Origin: an uncultured Actinomycetes bacterium
Lineage (GTDB): Bacteria > Actinomycetota > Acidimicrobiia > IMCC26256 > PALSA-555
Length of the DNA: 49,118 nt
Assembly: GCA_903899845.1 (NCBI GenBank)
Contig: CAIUKV010000130.1
Span: 1-49,118 of the forward strand
Direction: 5' to 3'
Part shown: piece after piece, positions 37,164 to 44,859 of the stretch
How the letters are laid out: every line of letters starts with the position of its first letter
Position numbering within the stretch: position 1 is the first letter of the stretch
Made by a program: the position numbers and the translations under genes
The notes under the pieces: model-generated
Database searches by the model: none
The model's input: only the letters and a program-made list of their open reading frames with translations
Told to the model about the DNA's origin: nothing

Positions 37164-38410
37164 CAGCGGGTGCGTTGGTCGAAGGCGACCTTGATCGCGC
37201 CGGTCTCGCCCTGGGTGGCCAGCGTGGTGAAGGCGGCCCGCCAGTCCTCGAGCGCGAAGGTGTGGGTGAGCATGGGGCGCAGGTCGATCCGGCCGGCCTC
37301 GGCGAGGTCGAGGTAGTGCTGGATGCCGTGCTTGCGCACGCCGTCGACCTCCTCCATCCCGAAGGCGTTCGACCCCACCCAGGCGAGCTCCTTGAAGTAG
37401 AGCGGGGTCCACTCCCAGGCCATCGGGCTGTGCACGCCCGCCTTCACGATGGTGCCCCGGGCCCGCAGCACGCGGGCGGCGACCTCGAGGGTCTCCTTGC
37501 GGGTGATCGTGTCGTAGACGACGTCGACGAACCCGGGGAAGGCCATCGGCATCTCGTTGTCGCCCCGCAGCACCCCGCCCGACCACTCGGCGATCTCCTC
37601 GATGAGCTGCCGGGCGGGCTCGTGGGCGAAGACCCGGTGGGCGCCGAACGCCCGGGCCAGGTCGGCCTGGGCCCCGAACCGGGCGACCACGCCGACCTCG
37701 ACGTCGGGGTAGAGCGTGCGCAGGATCGCGGTGGCGCAGCTGCCGAGCGCCCCGGCGCCGTAGACGAGGACCTTGCTGCCCGGGGCGGGTGCGTGGCGGG
37801 TCACCGAGTGCAGCGACACCGCGAACGGGTCGGCGAACACCGCCAGCTCGTCGGGCATGGAGTCGGGCACCCGGAACAGCATCGAGTCGTGGGCGACCAT
37901 CGTGGGGGCGTAGCCGCCGGGCAGGTCGCGCGACGTGCCGATGTGGATGCCGGGGGCGAGGGTGCCGTCGGTGAAGTGCCAGCACAGGCTCAGGTCGCCG
38001 ACCTCGCAGGCCGGGCACACGGGGGAGAAGCCCCGGGGGGCGCACGAGAGCCACGGGTTGAGCACCACCCGGTCGCCCACGGCCAGGCCGCGGGCCTCGG
38101 GCCCGAGCTCGACCACGTCGGCCACCACCTCGTGGCCGAGCACCTGCGGGAACGACGAGAAGTCGATCATGGGGTTGGTGGGCATCCCCGGGACCTGGCC
38201 CGAGCCCCAGTCCATGAAGACCTGCTTGGCGTCGGAGCCGCAGATGCCGGTCAGGCGGGGCGCGATGCGCACCCAGTCGGGACGCGGGAGCGCGGGCTCC
38301 TCCACGTCGACCAGGCCCATGGGGGTGCGGGCCAGCCCGTCGAGCAGCGGGTTCCCGGTGGTCGGGGCGTCGGTGGACTCGGGGGGGACGCCGAAGACGA
38401 GCGCGCGCAT
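37163..38410 (-). CDS. Zinc-dependent alcohol dehydrogenase-like (MDR) protein
   Basis: TGICGSDAKQ, GHEVVADVVELG, CPACEVGDLSLC, VYGAGALGSCA; TACGAT -10 and caggag RBS upstream. Confidence 0.9.
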   Translation of the reverse strand: MRALVFGVPPESTDAPTTGNPLLDGLARTPMGLVDVEEPALPRPDWVRIAPRLTGICGSDAKQVFMDWGSGQVPGMPTNPMIDFSSFPQVLGHEVVADVVELGPEARGLAVGDRVVLNPWLSCAPRGFSPVCPACEVGDLSLCWHFTDGTLAPGIHIGTSRDLPGGYAPTMVAHDSMLFRVPDSMPDELAVFADPFAVSLHSVTRHAPAPGSKVLVYGAGALGSCATAILRTLYPDVEVGVVARFGAQADLARAFGAHRVFAHEPARQLIEEIAEWSGGVLRGDNEMPMAFPGFVDVVYDTITRKETLEVAARVLRARGTIVKAGVHSPMAWEWTPLYFKELAWVGSNAFGMEEVDGVRKHGIQHYLDLAEAGRIDLRPMLTHTFALEDWRAAFTTLATQGETGAIKVAFDQRTR

Positions 38411-38510
38411 GGGGACTCCTGCACCGGTGCGGACGGGGACCGCCGCATCGTATCCAGGCGCTGCGTCGCGCGCCGGGCCCGTCGGCGCGCCCGCGCGGGC
38501 CGACGGTGGA

Positions 38511-38642
38511 TCAGGCGGGACCGGGCGTGGAGCTGCCGATCAGCTCCGCGACCACGGGGACCCGGGTCGCGACGGCCGGCGCGGTGTAGGTCGGGACGCC
38601 GGTGCTGGAGATGCCGGTGGTGGGGAAAGGCGAGTCGGTCAT
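38511..38642 (-). CDS. Putative 43-aa small protein MTDSPFPTTGISSTGVPTYTAPAVATRVPVVAELIGSSTPGPA
   Basis: TACGCT-N6-ATG; 41/43 codons end in G/C; sits in an otherwise empty intergenic region. Confidence 0.5.
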   Translation of the reverse strand: MTDSPFPTTGISSTGVPTYTAPAVATRVPVVAELIGSSTPGPA

Positions 38643-38756
38643 GTCCGCAGCGTACCAGGGCGACGGCCCGCGCGGGGGCGACCCGTCGTGGACGGGTGCC
38701 CTACGCTGCGGGGGGAGCAGGCGCACCGGGCGCCCGCGTCGACGAGAGGGTGGCCG

Positions 38757-39554
38757 ATGGCACCGGGATTCGAGCCGGCGGGATCACGGGTCCTGCTCAC
38801 GGGGGCGTCGTCGGGGATCGGGGCGGCCCTGGCCGTGCGCCTCGCTGCGGAGGGCGCGGTGCTCGGCCTGGTGGGGCGGGACGAGGCCCGGCTCGCCGAC
38901 ACGCTGGCCCGCTGCCGGGAGCACTCGCCCGGGTCGCGGATGTGGCCGGTGGACCTCGCCGACCCCGGGAAGGTCGACGTGCTCGCGGCGACCGCGATCG
39001 CCGAGCTCGGCGGGGTGGACGTCCTGATCAACAACGCGGGCATCCCCAAGCACCGTCACGTCACGGCCCTCGACCCCGAGACCGTCGACCGGGTGATGCT
39101 GGTGAACTACAACGCCCCGGTCCGGCTCACGCTGCGGCTCCTCCCGCACATGGTCGAGCGGGGATCGGGCCGGGTGGTCATGGTGTCGTCGGTGGCGGCC
39201 ACGCTGTCGTCGCCGGGGGAGGGGGCCTACGACGCGTCGAAGGCCGCGCTGTCGGTCTTCGCCGAGGCGATGGCCATCGACGTGTGGGACCTCGGCGTCC
39301 GGGTCAACATCGTGTACCCGGGAGTGGTCGACACCCCGCTGTTCTCGGTGCCCGACAACGACCCGCTCTCGCCCGAGATCGAGAAGATCCCGGTGGACGA
39401 GTTCGTCGACGGCATGATGGCGGCGCTGTACGAGGACCGCCTCCAGGTCTACGTGCCGGCCTGGTTCGAGGACGTCGCCACGCGCAAGGCCCAGGACGTG
39501 GGGGCGTTCCTCGAGGGCTCGGTGCGCTGGATCCGCCAGCAGGCCCAGGCCTGA
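38757..39554 (+). CDS. SDR family oxidoreductase
   Basis: GSRVLLTGASSGIGAALAVRLA, NNAG, YDASK. Confidence 0.9.
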   Translation: MAPGFEPAGSRVLLTGASSGIGAALAVRLAAEGAVLGLVGRDEARLADTLARCREHSPGSRMWPVDLADPGKVDVLAATAIAELGGVDVLINNAGIPKHRHVTALDPETVDRVMLVNYNAPVRLTLRLLPHMVERGSGRVVMVSSVAATLSSPGEGAYDASKAALSVFAEAMAIDVWDLGVRVNIVYPGVVDTPLFSVPDNDPLSPEIEKIPVDEFVDGMMAALYEDRLQVYVPAWFEDVATRKAQDVGAFLEGSVRWIRQQAQA

Positions 39555-39569
39555 GCGGGGGACGGGACC

Positions 39570-40331
39570 GTGGGTCGGACCGTCCTGATCACGGGCGCGT
39601 CGTCGGGTATCGGGGCCGCGCTCGCCCGGCACCTGGCGGCGGCCGGCGACACCGTCGGGCTCGTCGCCCGGCGCGAGGGGCGCCTGGCCGAGGTGCTGGC
39701 CGACTGCACCCCCCATGCGCCCGACTCGGCCATGTGGGTGGCCGACGTGGGCGAGGCCGACGCGGCCGAGCGGGTGGTCGCAGCGGCGTGGGAGCGGTGG
39801 GACGGCATCGACGTGCTGGTGAACAACGCCGCGATCCCGGGCGTGCGCCCGGTCACCCGGGTGACCGCGGCCGAGGTGGAGCGGGTGATGGACGTGAACT
39901 TCCACGCGCCGGTGCGCTTCGCCCTCGCCGTCCTGCCCCGGATGCTGGAGCAGGGCTCGGGCACGATCATGAACGTGTCGAGCCTCGGCGGTCGACTCGG
40001 TATCCCGCGGGAGTCGGCGTACTGCGCGAGCAAGTTCGCGCTGTGCGGGTGGACCGAGGCGGTCGCGCTCGACCTGTGGCACTCGCCGGTCCGGGTCAAG
40101 CTGGTGATCCCCGGAGCGGTCGACACCGAGATCTGGGACAAGCCCGACGAGGAGGGCGCGGCCTACGACGGGCCGAAGGTGCCGGCCGAGGACGTCGCCG
40201 CGGCGATGGCCGCCGCGCTCGACGACGACGGGGTCGAGTACTACATCCCGGACATGAAGGGGGTCGCGGTGTTCAAGACCCAGGACATCGGCACCTACAT
40301 GCAGGGCTCGATGGATCTCATGGGGAGCTGA
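39570..40331 (+). CDS. SDR family oxidoreductase
   Basis: GRTVLITGASSGIGAALARHLA, NNAA, YCASK. Confidence 0.9.
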   Translation: MGRTVLITGASSGIGAALARHLAAAGDTVGLVARREGRLAEVLADCTPHAPDSAMWVADVGEADAAERVVAAAWERWDGIDVLVNNAAIPGVRPVTRVTAAEVERVMDVNFHAPVRFALAVLPRMLEQGSGTIMNVSSLGGRLGIPRESAYCASKFALCGWTEAVALDLWHSPVRVKLVIPGAVDTEIWDKPDEEGAAYDGPKVPAEDVAAAMAAALDDDGVEYYIPDMKGVAVFKTQDIGTYMQGSMDLMGS

Positions 40332-40336
40332 CGACG

Positions 40337-41299
40337 GTGACCGCCCACGACCCCGATCCGACCGGCGCGGCGTCGTCGCCCTACGCGGGGCTCATCACGT
40401 TCGCCCGGCGCCAGGCGACCCGCGACCTCGCGGAGGCCGACATCGCGGTGGTGGGGATCCCGTTCGACGGGGGCACCACCCACCGACCCGGCGCCCGGTT
40501 CGGACCCCGGGCGATCCGCGAGCAGTCGCTGTTCGTCGGCCAGTACCCGTGGGGCCACTGGCCGTGGTGTGAGGCGACCGACGAGCGCCCGGCGGTCAAC
40601 CTCTGGGAGACGGCCCGGATCGTCGACTGGGGCGACGTCCCGATGACCGTGTTCTGGCCGGGCTACCCCGACCGCATGGTGGCCGAGGTGCGCCGGACCG
40701 TCGCCGAGATCCTGGCCACCGACACGATGGTCCTCGCGCTCGGTGGCGACCACATGGTGTCGTACCCCGTGCTCGCGGCCACGGCCGAGCGCCACGGTCC
40801 GCTGTCGCTGGTCCACTTCGACGCGCACTGCGACACCTGGGACATGGGTGACGACCTCAACCACGGGACCATGTTCCGGCTCGCGGTCCGGGACGGGTTC
40901 GTCGATCCGAGCCGCTCCATCCAGGTCGGCATGCGCACGCCCAACCCCGACGGCGTCGGGTTCACCGTGGTGGACGCCGACACGCTGCTCGACCGGCCCC
41001 TGCGCGACACGATCGACCAGATCCGGGCGACGGTCGGCGACCACCCGGTCTACGTCTCGGTCGACATCGACTTCCTCGACCCGGCATCGGCGCCCGGCAC
41101 CGGCACGCCGGTGGTGGGGGGTCCGACGGCCCGCCAGGCCCGCCAGCTCCTGTACGGGCTCGCGGGGCTGCGGGTGGTGGGGGCCGACCACGTGGAGGTG
41201 GCGCCCCACCTCGACGGACCGGGCGACCCGACCGCGATCACCGCGGCCACGCTCGCGCTCGACCTCGCCCACCTGCTCGCGCTCGCGCCCCGGTCCTGA
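40337..41299 (+). CDS. speB: Agmatinase/arginase-family ureohydrolase
   Basis: GGDHMVSYP, HFDAHCDTWD, SVDIDFLDPASAPGTGTP Mn-binding motifs. Confidence 0.85.
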   Translation: MTAHDPDPTGAASSPYAGLITFARRQATRDLAEADIAVVGIPFDGGTTHRPGARFGPRAIREQSLFVGQYPWGHWPWCEATDERPAVNLWETARIVDWGDVPMTVFWPGYPDRMVAEVRRTVAEILATDTMVLALGGDHMVSYPVLAATAERHGPLSLVHFDAHCDTWDMGDDLNHGTMFRLAVRDGFVDPSRSIQVGMRTPNPDGVGFTVVDADTLLDRPLRDTIDQIRATVGDHPVYVSVDIDFLDPASAPGTGTPVVGGPTARQARQLLYGLAGLRVVGADHVEVAPHLDGPGDPTAITAATLALDLAHLLALAPRS

Positions 41300-41322
41300 G
41301 GCGGGGCGCGCTCCTCGCCGGG

Positions 41323-42858
41323 CTAGGCCGAGGCGACCAGGTCGCCGCGCCGGTACGTCCGCAGCACCCGTGCGCCGGTGTCGGCCCGGTCGAGCACGAC
41401 GAGGTCGGCGACCTTGCCCGGGCGCAGCGACCCCCGCTCGTCCTCCTGGCCGCCGGCCACCGCGGCCCCGATCGTGTACGCGGCGAGCCAGTCGGTGAAC
41501 GGCACCGACTGCTCGGGCTCGAAGTCCTTGCCCGAGTGGGTGCGTCGGAGCACCCCGAGGTCGGCGCCCCACACGGGTGCGCTGGGGGCGCACGGGTCGT
41601 CGCTCGACCCGGCCAGGCGCACCCCGGCCTCGGCGAGCCCGGCGAAGGCGAGCCAGTGGTGGCCGTCGAAGCGCAGGCGGTGCGCGTTCTCGCCGACATG
41701 GTCGACGAAGCCGGGCTGGACCACGGCGACCGCGCCGAGGTCGGCGAGGGCCCGCCACTGGTCGGGTGCGGTGACGCCGGCGTGCTCGACCCGGAACCGG
41801 TGGTCGGTCCCGGGGTGGCGCCGGGCGATGACGGTGGCGGTGTCGATCATCGCCTGGACCCCGCGGTTGCCCATGGCGTGGATGGCGACCCGGAAGCCGT
41901 GGTCCGCGGCCCGGACCGCGTGCTCCTCGAGGTCGCCGAACAGGTAGCCGACCTGGAAGCGCTGTCCGCCGACGCTCGCGTCGAGCGCCACGGCCACGCC
42001 CCCGTCGGCGAACAGCTTCATGGCCCCGATGCGGAAGCGCTCGTCGCCCTCGCCGGTGGGCGGCCCCGACAGGCGGGCGGTGTGCTCGTTCAGGAGCAGC
42101 GCCGCGGGGTGGGGCATGCCCACGACGTCCACCGGGAGCGTGCCCGCCCGGGCCATGGCCGCGTACAGCGCCTCGGCCTCGGGGGAGCAGGCCGCGTCGT
42201 GGACGCAGGTGATGCCCTCGGCGAGCAGGGCCCGGGCCCGGTCGGCGACGTGGACGGCCCAGCGGTCGGGATCGGTGAACCCGGCCAGCGACCGGGCGTG
42301 GGCGACGCTCCACGCCTGCTCGACCAGCACCCCGGTCGGCTCGCCGTGCGCGTCACGCGCGATCTCGCCCGCGAGGGGATCGGGGGTGTCGCGCCCGATC
42401 CCGAGCGCGTCGAGCCCGGCCGAGCTCACCACGCACTGGTGGAGCGTGTAGTCGGCGACGATCACCGGGCGGTCGAGGCCGGCCGCGTCGAGATCGTGGC
42501 GGGTGGTTCCCTGGTGGGGTCCCATGAGGTCGAGGCCCTGGGCCCGGACCCACTCGGCGTCGGGCCAGGCCGTGGCCTGGGCCTGCAGCGCGGCGACGAT
42601 CTCGTCGCGACCGCGACACGCCCGCACGTCCACCCAGTGCGGGTGCAGGGCCGACACCGAGAGGTGGTTGTGCGCGTCGATGAAGCCGGGGACCACGACG
42701 CCGGTGCCGAGATCCACGACCTCGGCGCCGGTCGCGTCGGGGCGGTCGAGCAGGGTCCGGTCGCCCACGGCCACGATCCGCCCGCCGTCGACGAGCACGA
42801 CCTCGGCCGTGGGGGCGCCGACCTCCATGGTGAGGATCCGCCCGGTGAACGCGCGCAC
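41323..42858 (-). CDS. YtcJ-like amidohydrolase
   Basis: VVPGFIDAHNHLS, FADGGVAVALDASVGG, IHAMGNRGV, GSLRPGKVADLVVLD. Confidence 0.88.
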   Translation of the reverse strand: MRAFTGRILTMEVGAPTAEVVLVDGGRIVAVGDRTLLDRPDATGAEVVDLGTGVVVPGFIDAHNHLSVSALHPHWVDVRACRGRDEIVAALQAQATAWPDAEWVRAQGLDLMGPHQGTTRHDLDAAGLDRPVIVADYTLHQCVVSSAGLDALGIGRDTPDPLAGEIARDAHGEPTGVLVEQAWSVAHARSLAGFTDPDRWAVHVADRARALLAEGITCVHDAACSPEAEALYAAMARAGTLPVDVVGMPHPAALLLNEHTARLSGPPTGEGDERFRIGAMKLFADGGVAVALDASVGGQRFQVGYLFGDLEEHAVRAADHGFRVAIHAMGNRGVQAMIDTATVIARRHPGTDHRFRVEHAGVTAPDQWRALADLGAVAVVQPGFVDHVGENAHRLRFDGHHWLAFAGLAEAGVRLAGSSDDPCAPSAPVWGADLGVLRRTHSGKDFEPEQSVPFTDWLAAYTIGAAVAGGQEDERGSLRPGKVADLVVLDRADTGARVLRTYRRGDLVASA

Positions 42859-42860
42859 GG

Positions 42861-43181
42861 TCAACCGGGCCCCGGGTGGGTCGCAAGCTCGGCCCGCTCG
42901 GCGACCAGGTCGTGGAGGGCCAGCAGCGACGGGAACCCGACCCCGAGCGTCTGCGCGGCCCAGCGCCACGCGTCGTCCCCGAGTCCCGAGCGCCGGGCGA
43001 ACCGCCACGCGTGGACGGCCTCGCCGACGTGCAGCGCGAGCGCCCCGGCGAACAGCAGGCCGAGCCGGCGCGACCGGCGGCGTCGCGCCACGACCGCGTT
43101 GGCGATCAGGCCGCCGCCGTTGGTCACCCACCAGAGCCCGGGCACCGGGACGAAGGTCGGCGGTGCCGGCGGGGCGCTCAC
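42861..43181 (-). CDS. Small membrane protein, DUF4499 (TMEM254)-like
   Basis: LALHVGEAVHAWRFARRSGLGDDAWRWAAQTLGVGFPSLLAL; overlaps upstream DUF35 stop. Confidence 0.65.
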   Translation of the reverse strand: MSAPPAPPTFVPVPGLWWVTNGGGLIANAVVARRRRSRRLGLLFAGALALHVGEAVHAWRFARRSGLGDDAWRWAAQTLGVGFPSLLALHDLVAERAELATHPGPG

Positions 43182-43645
43182 GCGGGCACGAACATCGGGG
43201 CGGGCACGGACCCGTCGACCCCGGCGAAGGCGATGGGGCGGAAGGTGACCGTGACCGGGAGGTCGAAGGTCAAGGCACCGGGGTCGCAGTCCACCATCCG
43301 GGTGGGGAGACGGACGCCCGGGTCCTCGTCGAGGGCGACGAGGGCGGGCACGAACGGCACCAGGTCGGCGAACTGGGGGAGGAACGGGTGGGTCACGACC
43401 ACCCACGAGAACAGCGTGCCCCGGCCGCTGACCGGGACCCACGAGTACGGCTCGGCCGCGCAGGCCGGGCACTCGGGCTTCGGGTACCAGCGGAAGCGCC
43501 CGCACCCGTCGCAGCGGGGGATCAGCAGCTCCTCCCGGGCGGCCCCGGCCCAGAACTCGGCGGTGGCGGGCCAGGTGACGTCGGGGAGCGGGAACTGGGC
43601 CCGGGTGATCTTGCCCTCGATGCGGTGGTCCTGCTCGTCGGCCAT
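43178..43645 (-). CDS. Stand-alone Zn-ribbon/OB-fold (DUF35) protein
   Basis: CDGCGRFRWYPKPECPAC ribbon, SGRGTLFSWVVVTHPF. Confidence 0.87.
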   Translation of the reverse strand: MADEQDHRIEGKITRAQFPLPDVTWPATAEFWAGAAREELLIPRCDGCGRFRWYPKPECPACAAEPYSWVPVSGRGTLFSWVVVTHPFLPQFADLVPFVPALVALDEDPGVRLPTRMVDCDPGALTFDLPVTVTFRPIAFAGVDGSVPAPMFVPA

Positions 43646-43647
43646 CG

Positions 43648-44859
43648 TCAGCCCCTCCTCAGGACCAGGGTGGAGCACTGCGGGCCGGTGTAGCCGCCGT
43701 AGACGCCGATCTCGCAGTCGGCGACCGGGGCGGTGCCCTCGCCCCGCAGCTGGCGCACGACCTCCACCACGTGGGAGATCCCGAGCACGTAGGCGTGCGA
43801 GAGCATCCCGCCGTGGGTGTTGTGGGCGAGCTTGCCCGAGTCGAAGTGGAGCGTGTCGCCGGCCACGAACTCGCCCCCGGCCCCCTTCTCACAGAAGCCG
43901 CTGTCCTCGATCTGCATCAGCGTCACGATCGTGAACGGGTCGTAGCAGGTGAACAGGTCCACGTCGGCGGGGGTGATCCCGGCCATGCGGAAGGCGGCCG
44001 GGGCCGAGAAGACCGCCGGGGTGGAAGTGAAGGCGGGCTGCTGGGCCCAGTGGGTCCCGGTGGACGCGTGCCCGAGGCCGACGCCGGCCACGAGCGCCGG
44101 GGGCTTCGGTGCGTCGGCGGCCCGCTCGGGTGTGGTCATGATGTAGGCGCCGCCGCCGTCGGAGATGAGGCAGCAGTCCTCCTTGCGGAACGGGTCGACG
44201 AACTTCGGTGAGGCGAGGTAGCGCTCGAGGGTCAGCGGCTTCTCGTGCATCACTGCGGCCGGGTTGAGGTTCGCGTGGCGCCGGCAGGCGACCGCGATGG
44301 CGCCGAGCTGCTCCTCGGTGGTGCCGAACTCGTGCATGTGCCGCCGGGCGATCGTGGCGAAGTAGACGGGCTGGGGGAACCAGCCGAACGGGATCTCGAG
44401 GTTCTGCTTGAACAGGTCCTGGGCGTGGGTCTCGCCGGGACCGCCGGTCATCTCGCCCCGCTGGGTCGCCCACGCCACCCCGAAGGTGTTCAGGACGTAC
44501 CGGGCCCGCCCGGTGCGCAGCGCCTCGGCTGCGTAGTACGGAGCCGTCGCGGCCCCGGTCATCCCGCCGCCGCGCCGTGACTCCCAGATGTCGTGGTCGG
44601 TGCCGAAGTGCTCGTGGAAGGCGGCGACGTCGAACTGCTCCGGCATCCCGACGTACATGAGCCCGTCGACGTCTCGTGGCTCGAGCCCGGCGTCCTCGAG
44701 CGCGCGCTCGACCGCCTGACCGACGATCTGCTGGGTGGTGCGCCCCGACGCCTTCGACATGTCGGAGTCGCCCACGCCGCAGATCGCGACCTGGCCGGTG
44801 ATGTCGTCGAAGTCGGAGGCGTAGCCCCACGAACCGGGTTCGGTGGTCATGTCCGTCAC
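43648..44859 (-). CDS. Thiolase-fold/lipid-transfer (Ltp2-like) protein
   Basis: GQVAICGVGDSDMSKASGRTTQQIVGQAVERALEDAGLEPRDVDGL...CYDPFTIVTLMQIEDSGFC...NTHGGMLSHAYVLG; GTGA overlap with CoA-transferase. Confidence 0.87.
   Translation of the reverse strand: MTDMTTEPGSWGYASDFDDITGQVAICGVGDSDMSKASGRTTQQIVGQAVERALEDAGLEPRDVDGLMYVGMPEQFDVAAFHEHFGTDHDIWESRRGGGMTGAATAPYYAAEALRTGRARYVLNTFGVAWATQRGEMTGGPGETHAQDLFKQNLEIPFGWFPQPVYFATIARRHMHEFGTTEEQLGAIAVACRRHANLNPAAVMHEKPLTLERYLASPKFVDPFRKEDCCLISDGGGAYIMTTPERAADAPKPPALVAGVGLGHASTGTHWAQQPAFTSTPAVFSAPAAFRMAGITPADVDLFTCYDPFTIVTLMQIEDSGFCEKGAGGEFVAGDTLHFDSGKLAHNTHGGMLSHAYVLGISHVVEVVRQLRGEGTAPVADCEIGVYGGYTGPQCSTLVLRRG

Noticed and set aside
37175-41299. 1374-aa plus-strand ORF
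   Set aside because: Only its C-terminal 320 aa (agmatinase, from GTG 40337) is real; the rest is antisense/out-of-frame to the ADH and SDR genes.
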